The translations under genes and the position numbers were made by a program. The notes under the pieces are model-generated. The model was not told the DNA's origin. It saw only the letters and a list, made by a program, of their open reading frames with translations, and did not search any database. Positions 57,821 to 64,000 of a stretch of DNA of 64,000 bases are shown here, piece by piece (position 1 is the stretch's first letter; each line of letters starts with the position of its first letter). This stretch comes from Nocardioides agariphilus (lineage in GTDB: Bacteria; Actinomycetota; Actinomycetes; Propionibacteriales; Nocardioidaceae). The stretch covers positions 1-64,000 of the forward strand of contig NZ_JADKPO010000001.1 of NCBI RefSeq assembly GCF_015352445.1, written 5' to 3'.

Positions 57821-58587
57821 CGTCTTCCCCGGAGCACGCCGCCACCGGGCTGCCCGTCACTGCGGTCAGACCCGTCTACGAGCAGGTCGCCGACCAGCTG
57901 CGCGGGCTCCTGGTGTCGGGCGACCTCGTGCACGGTCAGCGGTTGCCCTCGGAAGGTGAGCTCGCCAAGATGTTCGGGGTCGGACGCACCACGGTGCGCG
58001 AGGGGCTCCGCATCCTGGCCTCGCAGCAGCTCCTGGTGACGACGCGCGGGGCCAAGGGCGGGACGTTCGTCGTGACACCGGACGCCGACACAGTGAGTCG
58101 CTACCTCGAGACGAGCATCGGACTGCTCGCCGGAGCTGACCGGATGTCCATCGGGGAGCTGCTCGAGGCGCGCAAGTCCCTCGAGGTCCCCGCGACCCGG
58201 ATGGCTACCGAGCGCGCCGATGCCGCTGGCCTGGTCGCCATCGGCGCTGCGGCCCGGCCGGTCGCCAGGTCGGGCGCGACGATGGAGCACTCCAACTTCC
58301 ACGTCGAGGTCCTCGCGGCGTCCGGCAACAGGATGCTGGAGGTGATGGCCCGACCCATCTTTGACGTCATGCGGATGCGGCTCAACCGCGGCGCCGCCCC
58401 GGCCGACTTCTGGGGCCGGGTCGAGGCCGAGCACCAGGAGGTGTTCGCCTCCATCGAGGCCCGAGACCCCGACGGCGCCATGGCCGCGATGGAAGCCCAC
58501 CTCGACCACCTCTTCGAGGTCTACGTCGCGATCGACTGGTCGGGCCAGCGCATCGCGAGCGTCGAGGGCGGGCGGGACCTGCCATGA
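57817..58587 (+). CDS. FadR-subfamily GntR regulator
   Basis: A 256-residue GntR-type regulator. Winged helix: YEQVADQLRGLLVSGDLVHGQRLPSEGELAKMFGVGRTTVREGLRIL (residues about 24-70). The C-terminal FCD ligand domain has the metal-binding Asp/His set: ELLEARKSLEVPATRMA, HSNFHVEVLAASGN, EAEHQEVFASIEARD and MEAHLDHLFEVY. It starts at GTG 57817, overlapping the SDR stop (GTGA), and ends in an ATGA overlap with the CoA-transferase. It is the probable local regulator, with a pathway acid as effector. Confidence 0.92.
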   Translation: MTSSPEHAATGLPVTAVRPVYEQVADQLRGLLVSGDLVHGQRLPSEGELAKMFGVGRTTVREGLRILASQQLLVTTRGAKGGTFVVTPDADTVSRYLETSIGLLAGADRMSIGELLEARKSLEVPATRMATERADAAGLVAIGAAARPVARSGATMEHSNFHVEVLAASGNRMLEVMARPIFDVMRMRLNRGAAPADFWGRVEAEHQEVFASIEARDPDGAMAAMEAHLDHLFEVYVAIDWSGQRIASVEGGRDLP

Positions 58588-59966
58588 CCTCGAGCAACGG
58601 CACGGGCAACGGCACGGGCAACGGCACGGGCAACGGCACGGGCAACGGCACGGGCAACGGCACGGGCAACGGCACGGGCAACGGCACGGGCAATGAGACG
58701 GGCACCCCTGAGCTTGCGCCCCTGGGCGACGTGCGCATCATCGCCATTGAGCAGTACGGCGCCGGACCGTTCGGGTCGATGCACCTGGCAGACCTCGGCG
58801 CCGAGGTGATCAAGATCGAGGACCCGCAGGCCAAGGGCGACGTGGGGCGCTACATCCCGCCGTTCCAGAGGGGCGAGGACAACCTGTTCTTCGAGTCCCT
58901 CAACCGCAACAAGCGCTCCCTGAGCCTCGACCTCGGCAACAGCGCCGGACGTCAGGTCTTCGAGGACCTGGTGCGCCACTCCGACGTCGTCTATTCCAAC
59001 ATGCGAGGGGACGTCCCGGCCAAGCTCGGGATCCGCTACGAGGACCTCAGCGACCTCAACCCCGCCATCGTGTGCTGCTCGCTCAGCGGCTTCGGCAGCA
59101 CCGGTCCGCGTGCGGCGCAGCCTGGCTACGACTACATCATCCAGGGCCTGGCCGGATGGATGGACATCACGGGCGAGCCCGGTGGACCTCCGTCGAAGTC
59201 GGGCCTGTCGCTCGTCGATTGGTCCGGGGGCTACGTCGCCGCGATGGCGATCCTGGCCGGTCTGCACGTCGCGCGACGCGACGGTCGCGGCACCGACTGC
59301 GACGTGAGCCTGTTCGACAACGCGATCTCCCTCCTGACCTACCTGGCGACGTGGAACCTGACGGCCGGCTACGTCCCGGCTCGCACCCGCCACTCGGCGC
59401 ACCCGTCGATCGTGCCCTTCCAGAACTTCCAGACCGCTGACGGCTGGATCGTCGTCGGCTGCGCCAAGGAGCACTTCTGGACCAAGCTGGTGGAGGCCAT
59501 CGGGCTCCCCGAGCTCGCCGGCGACGAGCGGTTCGACTCCCTCGGCAAGCGCTACACGCATCGCGACGAGGTGCTGGCCCTCCTGGAGAAGCGCTTCCTG
59601 GAGCGCACCAAGACGGAGTGGCTCTCGCTGCTCGCGCTGGCCGGTGTACCCAGCGCACCCGTGAACTCCATCGCGGAGGCGCTGCGGGACCCGCAGGTCG
59701 CGGCCCGGCACCTGGTCGCCGAGACCGACCACCCCGAGTTCGGAGTGGTGCAGCAGATCGTCAGCGCCGTGCGGGTCGGAGCGCCCGAGCCGACGGCCGG
59801 ACGCTTCCGCCGAGCTCCTCGTCGCAACGAGGACGCAGGACACGTGCTCGGCACGGTGCTCGGCTACGACGCGGCGCGCCTGGAGGACCTGACTCTTGCG
59901 GGAGCCTTCGGCACGCTCGCGGCCACGGCCGACCAACCGGAGCCCCCGCTCGGCTTCCTGCCCTGA
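58584..59966 (+). CDS. CaiB/BaiF (type III) CoA-transferase with (NGTG)8 N-terminal repeat
   Basis: A 460-residue formyl-CoA-transferase family enzyme that moves CoA between carboxylic acids. The core starts LGDVRIIAIEQYGAGPFGSMHLADLGAEVIKIE, with the catalytic Asp expected in GQDxxI-like YDYIIQGLAGWMDITGEPGG. Later landmarks: SLFDNAISLLTYLA and HRDEVLALLEKRFLERT. Residues 5-40 are a perfect Asn-Gly-Thr-Gly repeat encoded by a 12-bp tandem array, not found in family members. ATG 58584 overlaps the regulator stop by four bases. Operon partner of the acyl-CoA dehydrogenase. Confidence 0.92.
   Translation: MTSSNGTGNGTGNGTGNGTGNGTGNGTGNGTGNGTGNETGTPELAPLGDVRIIAIEQYGAGPFGSMHLADLGAEVIKIEDPQAKGDVGRYIPPFQRGEDNLFFESLNRNKRSLSLDLGNSAGRQVFEDLVRHSDVVYSNMRGDVPAKLGIRYEDLSDLNPAIVCCSLSGFGSTGPRAAQPGYDYIIQGLAGWMDITGEPGGPPSKSGLSLVDWSGGYVAAMAILAGLHVARRDGRGTDCDVSLFDNAISLLTYLATWNLTAGYVPARTRHSAHPSIVPFQNFQTADGWIVVGCAKEHFWTKLVEAIGLPELAGDERFDSLGKRYTHRDEVLALLEKRFLERTKTEWLSLLALAGVPSAPVNSIAEALRDPQVAARHLVAETDHPEFGVVQQIVSAVRVGAPEPTAGRFRRAPRRNEDAGHVLGTVLGYDAARLEDLTLAGAFGTLAATADQPEPPLGFLP
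58596..58703 (+). repeat. 12-bp tandem repeat inside the CoA-transferase start
   Basis: Eight perfect copies of AACGGCACGGGC (58596-58691) and one degenerate copy (58692-58703, encoding NETG). Being a multiple of three, copy-number change would keep the frame. This is the second 12-bp array within 5 kb. Confidence 0.95.
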
Positions 59967-60020
59967 GCCGTCAGCCTCGCTTGACGCCTGGACCACTCCA
60001 CCGACCGACAAGGACACTTC

Positions 60021-61181
60021 ATGGACTTCAACCTCTCCCCCGACCAGGAATCCTTCCGCCAGACCCTCCGGGACTTCGTGGACCGCGAGATCCGGCCGCA
60101 CGCCGCCGAGATGGAGCACAGCGGCGCCTACCCGACCGACATCGTCGAGAGCATGAAGGCGATGGACCTCTTCGGGATCAACGTGCCCGAGGAGTACGGC
60201 GGCCTGGGCCTGGACCAGGTCTCGCTCGCGATCGTGTTCGAGGAGATCGCCCGGGGGTGGATGGGCGTGGCCGGCATCTTGGGCAGCCACTCGGTGTCTT
60301 GTCGGCTGATCGCCCAGAGCGGCACCGAGGAGCAGAAGAGCCAGCTGCTCCCGCTGCTGGCCACCGGGGAGAGACGCACCGGCTTCGCGGTCACCGAGCC
60401 GGGTGCGGGCTCGGACCTCCAGGGCATCTCGACGGTGGCCGTGCGCGACGGCGACCACTACGTCGTCACCGGCACCAAGACCTGGATCACCAACGCCCGC
60501 CACGCCGACCCACTGCCCGTGCTGGTCAAGACCGACCCGACGGCCGAGCCGCGCCACCGCGGGATGAGCTTCCTGCTCGTCGACCCGCAGCTACCCGGCT
60601 TCGAGGTGCAGCGCGATCTCGGCAAGCTGGGCTACAAGGGACCCGAGTCCTGCGAGGTCACCCTCGACCACGTGCGCGTCCCGGTCGAGAGCCTGCTCGG
60701 TGGCGTCGAGGGTCTGGGCCTCAAGCAGGCGCTCTCTGCGCTGGAGTCGGGTCGCATCAACGTCGCCGCGCGAGCGGTCGGGGTCTCCGAGGCCTCGCTC
60801 GCAGCCGCGTTGAGGTACTCGACCGAGCGCGAGGCGTTCGGTCATCCGATCGCCGACTTCCAGGCCATCCAGCTCGCCTTGGCCGACCTCGCGACCGAGA
60901 CCCACGCGGCCCGGCTGCTGACCTGGTGGGCCGCCGACCAGCTGGACAAGAACACCCGGGCCGACACGCAGACCGGGATGGCCAAGCTGTTCGCCTCCGA
61001 GGTGGCGCTGCGGTCCTCACTGGCCGCCATGCGCGTGCACGGCGGCTACGGCTACTCGACGGAGTTCGAGGTGGAGAGGTACTACCGCGACGCGCCATTG
61101 ATGGCCATCGGCGAGGGCACCAGCGACATCCTTCGCACCGTGATCGCCAAGGGCATCTTGGCGCGAGGCACCGACTGGTGA
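60021..61181 (+). CDS. Acyl-CoA dehydrogenase
   Basis: A 386-residue FAD-dependent acyl-CoA dehydrogenase that makes an alpha,beta-enoyl-CoA. Landmarks: MDFNLSPDQESFRQTLRDFV at the start, TGFAVTEPGAGSDLQGISTVAV (FAD/substrate), KTWITNA, QREAFG-like EREAFGHPIADFQAIQ, and MRVHGGYGYSTEFEVERYYRDA, with the catalytic Glu in IGEGTSDILRTVIAKG. Length is standard. ATG 60021 follows AAGGAC, 54 bases after the CoA-transferase, so it is in the same operon. Acts on the CoA thioester made by that enzyme. Confidence 0.95.
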   Translation: MDFNLSPDQESFRQTLRDFVDREIRPHAAEMEHSGAYPTDIVESMKAMDLFGINVPEEYGGLGLDQVSLAIVFEEIARGWMGVAGILGSHSVSCRLIAQSGTEEQKSQLLPLLATGERRTGFAVTEPGAGSDLQGISTVAVRDGDHYVVTGTKTWITNARHADPLPVLVKTDPTAEPRHRGMSFLLVDPQLPGFEVQRDLGKLGYKGPESCEVTLDHVRVPVESLLGGVEGLGLKQALSALESGRINVAARAVGVSEASLAAALRYSTEREAFGHPIADFQAIQLALADLATETHAARLLTWWAADQLDKNTRADTQTGMAKLFASEVALRSSLAAMRVHGGYGYSTEFEVERYYRDAPLMAIGEGTSDILRTVIAKGILARGTDW

Positions 61182-61218
61182 AGCCGGTCCTCGGCGTCGC
61201 ACGGCGGCAACGTCGAGA

Positions 61219-62229
61219 TCAGCCCAGGACCTGCGGGTTGACGGCGTTGTCCGGAACGTCGCCACGCAGCGCGGCGGCAAGGTTCTCGGCGCCGCAGTCG
61301 GAGATGCGCTGGAAGGTCTCGCGCACCCACGCCGAGGCGTGCGGCGTGGCGAGCACGTTGGGCAGCAGGAACAGCGGGTGGTCGATCTCCGGGGGCTCGT
61401 GCTCGTAGGCGTCCAGGGCCACTCCCGCCAACCTGCCCCCGAGCATCGCCCGGTGCACCGCGTCGAGGTCCATCAGGGAGCCCCGTGCGGAGTTGACGAT
61501 CACCGCTGACGGCTTCACGAGGCTCAGGGCGGCCTCGTCGATGAGGTGACGGTTGGCGGTGCTCGCGACGGCGTGCAAGGTGATGACGTCGGACTCGGCC
61601 AGGAGCTCTTCGAGCGAGGTCTGCCGGACTCCGGGCTCCTGCACCTCGATGTAGGGGTCGTAGACCAGCGTGGTCGTGTCCCAGCCCTGGAGGCGTCGTG
61701 CCACGGCGCGAGCGATCCGCCCGAACCCGACGTACCCGACCGTCTTGCGCCACACGAAGTCGCCCCACGCATCGGGCGTGCGCCAACCGCCTTCACGCAT
61801 CCGCTCGGTCGTGTAGAAGAGCAGCTGCTTGCGCAGGGCGAGCATCGCGGCGACCGTGTACTCGGCGACGGCCTCGATGTTCTCGGGCACCGGAGTGTTG
61901 GTGACGAGCACGCCGTGCTCCTCGGCTGCTGCCATGTCAATCGAGTCGACGCCGATACCGTACTTGGAGATGAAGGCGAGGTCCGGCAGCTCCTCGATGA
62001 CCCGCCTGGTGATCGGGTTCGTGCTGGCACCCATCAGCGCGACGTGACCACGGCCGCGCTCGATGAGCGCGTCCTCGTCGAGGTGCGACGCAGCCCAGGT
62101 CTCCTCGCCGCGCACGACGCGGACACCCTGCTCCTCCAACCAGGTGAGCGACCGCCCGCTGGGGTCGAGGATCTCGTGGACGAACACCGACCTGGGCAGG
62201 TCGCGGGCACGCTCGGTACGCGAGCTCAT
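61219..62229 (-). CDS. D-isomer-specific 2-hydroxyacid dehydrogenase
   Basis: A 336-residue NAD-dependent dehydrogenase related to phosphoglycerate dehydrogenase SerA. Landmarks: SKYGIGVDSIDMAAAEEHG, then ENIEAVAEYTVAAMLALRK, dinucleotide site VGYVGFGRIARAVARRLQG, active Arg in NSARGSLMD, Glu in ALDAYEHEPP and His in LATPHASAW. It interconverts a 2-hydroxy acid and a 2-oxo acid. ATG 62229 is one base after the stop of the flavin oxidoreductase gene, so they form an operon. Ends 37 bases from the convergent acyl-CoA dehydrogenase gene. Confidence 0.93.
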   Translation of the reverse strand: MSSRTERARDLPRSVFVHEILDPSGRSLTWLEEQGVRVVRGEETWAASHLDEDALIERGRGHVALMGASTNPITRRVIEELPDLAFISKYGIGVDSIDMAAAEEHGVLVTNTPVPENIEAVAEYTVAAMLALRKQLLFYTTERMREGGWRTPDAWGDFVWRKTVGYVGFGRIARAVARRLQGWDTTTLVYDPYIEVQEPGVRQTSLEELLAESDVITLHAVASTANRHLIDEAALSLVKPSAVIVNSARGSLMDLDAVHRAMLGGRLAGVALDAYEHEPPEIDHPLFLLPNVLATPHASAWVRETFQRISDCGAENLAAALRGDVPDNAVNPQVLG

Positions 62230-62230
62230 C

Positions 62231-64000
62231 TCACGCGTCCGCAGCCTCGCTGGCCCGGACGCGGGAGAAGACACGGTGCGCCGCGGCGTTGGCCTCGCGT
62301 ACGACGGCGAGCAGCTCGCGGGGTCCGCTCGCGTCGCCGACGGTGACGTCACCTGCCAAGGTGCCGGCCGGCACCTCGTAGGGTCCCGCGCGCACGATCG
62401 TGCCGACGGGGCCCAGCGGATAGGTGCGCCCGGAGAACGAGTGGGCGACGACGAGCCGACCGTCCTCGACCGCGCGCGGCACCGCGAGCGTCTGCACCGT
62501 GACGCCTCGCTCGTCGAGCCGGCGAAGGACCCCGATCAGGCTGATGTAGGAGACGCGCCGACCGATCGCCGCCCGCCGGGTCAGCACCGTCACCTGGTGA
62601 CCCCGGCGGGCCAGCTCCTCGGCGACGCCGTAGACGGGCTCGGACTCGATCTCGTCGATGATCACGATGGGCCCTCCCAGGGGGGTCTCGTCGTCGCGCT
62701 CGAGCAGCCCGTCGAGCGCCAGCACGGTCTCGGCACCAGGGACGGGGGCCACCTGGGGCACGGCGCCGGTGGCGACGACGACCAGGTCGCCGAGTCCGGA
62801 CACCTCCTCGGCACCGATCTCGCTCCCGGTGGCGATGACGGCGCCGGCGGAGCGGACCTGGTCCTCGAGCCAGTCGGCGGCTTCGGCGTAGATCTCCCGG
62901 CCCGGCACGCGCGACTCGCGACGGATCCGGCCGCCCAGCTCGGAGTCCTTCTCGTGGACGGTGACCGCATGGCCGTAGTCGAGCCCCACGCGCGCCACCT
63001 CCAGGCCGGCGGGCCCGCCACCGACGATGTGCACGTCGACCGGCTCGGACACCGGCACCACGACGGGGACCTCGGCCTCGCGTCCGGTGTCGGGTCCGTA
63101 GACGCAGGCCACCACGCGTCCGGTGTGGATGTACTCCCAGCAGACGTTGCAGTAGATGCAGGGCCGTGGCGTCTGGCCCGCGGCCGCCTTGCGCACCAGG
63201 TGGGCGTCCGCGAGCAGAGCCCGGGTCATCCCCACGAGGTCGGCCGTGCCGTCCTCGATGAGGTCGTCGGCCGTGTCGAGATCGGAGACGCGGGTGACGG
63301 CCATGACCGGCACGCCTTGGGCGACCTCACGGATGCCCCGCGGCAGGTGCACGAACGGCCGCTCGCCGAAGTGCATGTCGGGGACGTGCTTCTCGAGGCT
63401 CGGGCTGAAGTTGCCCTGCCCCGTGCTGATGTAGTCGGGCGCTTCCGTGGCGACGATGTGGGAGACCAGCTCCTGGGAGTCTTCCAGGGTGAGCCCACCC
63501 TCGATGTACTCGTGGGCCTCCATCTTCAGGCCGACGACGAAGTCGGGTCCGCACGCACGGCGGCAGGCCCGGATGATCTCCAGGGCGAAACGGGCCCGGT
63601 TCTCGACCGACCCGCCCCAGCGGTCGGTGCGCTGGTTGCTCAACGGCGACATGAACTGCGTGATCAAGTAGCCGTGGGCGCCGTGCAGCTCGACGCCGTC
63701 GAAGCCGGCGCGACGCAGGTTGACCGCCGACGTCGCGAAGCCCTCCACCACCTCGAGGATCTCGGCGTCGGTCATCACGTGCGGTGTGGTGCCGCTGTAG
63801 GGGTCGCGAGTGCCGGAGGGGGCCCACGGGATCAGGCCGGGGTTCCAGAGTGCCTGGCGTCCGACGTGCCAGATCTGCCCGAGGATCGCCGCGCCGTGCT
63901 CGTGGACGGCCGAGGCCAGCTTGGTGAACCCGGGTACCAGGCTCTCGTCGTAGGCCAGCGGCGCGGTGGTGTTCGGCAGCGACGTCGGGTGGACCGACAA
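62231..64000 (-). CDS. NADH:flavin oxidoreductase/2,4-dienoyl-CoA reductase-like enzyme, 5' end outside window
   Basis: 589 residues are visible; the first part is cut at the window end. The old-yellow-enzyme barrel has AGFDGVELHGAHGYLITQFMSP and NQRTDRWGGSVENRARF. The iron-sulphur cluster motif is CIYCNVC, eleven residues, then Cys. The C-terminal half has an FAD/NAD module: VHIVGGGPAGLEVARVGLDYG and GDLVVVATGAVPQV. This is the FadH/trimethylamine-dehydrogenase-like architecture, reducing an activated C=C bond. Likely a partner in the neighbouring pathway, or a reductase for a cyclic enone. Confidence 0.92.
   Translation of the reverse strand: MSVHPTSLPNTTAPLAYDESLVPGFTKLASAVHEHGAAILGQIWHVGRQALWNPGLIPWAPSGTRDPYSGTTPHVMTDAEILEVVEGFATSAVNLRRAGFDGVELHGAHGYLITQFMSPLSNQRTDRWGGSVENRARFALEIIRACRRACGPDFVVGLKMEAHEYIEGGLTLEDSQELVSHIVATEAPDYISTGQGNFSPSLEKHVPDMHFGERPFVHLPRGIREVAQGVPVMAVTRVSDLDTADDLIEDGTADLVGMTRALLADAHLVRKAAAGQTPRPCIYCNVCWEYIHTGRVVACVYGPDTGREAEVPVVVPVSEPVDVHIVGGGPAGLEVARVGLDYGHAVTVHEKDSELGGRIRRESRVPGREIYAEAADWLEDQVRSAGAVIATGSEIGAEEVSGLGDLVVVATGAVPQVAPVPGAETVLALDGLLERDDETPLGGPIVIIDEIESEPVYGVAEELARRGHQVTVLTRRAAIGRRVSYISLIGVLRRLDERGVTVQTLAVPRAVEDGRLVVAHSFSGRTYPLGPVGTIVRAGPYEVPAGTLAGDVTVGDASGPRELLAVVREANAAAHRVFSRVRASEAADA

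Noticed and set aside
1-64000. tRNA or rRNA genes and riboswitches
   Set aside because: I looked for T-loop patterns (GGTTCRANNC within a cloverleaf) and for familiar riboswitch cores by eye and found none. A covariance-model search would be decisive.

Overview
The window is about 70% GC and dense with genes. It uses many GTG and a few TTG starts, often has start codons 6-8 bases after a TANNNT-type -10 hexamer (leaderless mRNAs), and codes with very high GC3. Together with family content (a mycofactocin-coupled SDR, an S. coelicolor SigB-type sigma gene, an HspR-type HAIR site at lon, GAF-ANTAR proteins, DUF2630 and DUF4383 proteins) this points to an actinobacterial chromosome, most likely Nocardioides or a close relative. 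The genus is an inference. I recognised no rRNA, tRNA, CRISPR array or prophage. The only mobile DNA is a decayed IS110-type transposase end at base 1.

Layout. 0-9.8 kb: housekeeping and envelope genes (FKBP isomerase, S4 protein, DUF445 membrane protein, TagD-like cytidylyltransferase, secreted metallopeptidase-like protein, ceramidase-like membrane protein, PPK2, VOC protein, glycerophosphodiesterase, an orphan Tat lipoprotein of the SBP_bac_5 family). 10-18 kb: MgtC, GlpD, secreted SGNH hydrolase, a TetR/DHA2 efflux pair with its operator, and a stand-alone McrA-type head-domain protein. 18.1-18.5 kb: an 85-bp tandem repeat, followed by a SNF2 helicase. 20.9-25 kb: a MarR/MFS pair with operators, SRPBCC, NAD-binding, zinc-ribbon and MOSC proteins. 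25-27.2 kb: an alternative sigma factor co-transcribed with a fatty acid desaturase. 27.4-35 kb: stress and envelope genes, including three consecutive GAF-ANTAR proteins (the first frameshifted), hemerythrin, and a Holin-X/DUF3618 operon behind a SigB-type promoter. 35.0-36.5 kb: a graveyard of gene fragments (Hsp20, threonine aldolase). 36.5-49.3 kb: secreted proteins, DedA, an MBL hydrolase, GNATs, a STAND-type regulator with a winged helix, Lon, and a secreted phosphoesterase.

49.4-64 kb is one catabolic locus. A leftward six-gene operon (periplasmic binding protein, ABC ATPase, permease, gluconate-2-dehydrogenase subunit 3-like protein, GMC oxidoreductase, MFS) diverges from a rightward operon (mycofactocin-coupled SDR, FadR-type regulator, CaiB/BaiF CoA-transferase, acyl-CoA dehydrogenase). 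A leftward pair (old-yellow-enzyme/dienoyl-CoA reductase-like protein, D-2-hydroxyacid dehydrogenase) closes it. The logic is import, alcohol oxidation by two dehydrogenase types, CoA activation, desaturation and enoyl reduction; the substrate is not evident. Two perfect 12-bp tandem arrays sit at gene starts inside this locus. It is the best candidate for an undescribed system here.
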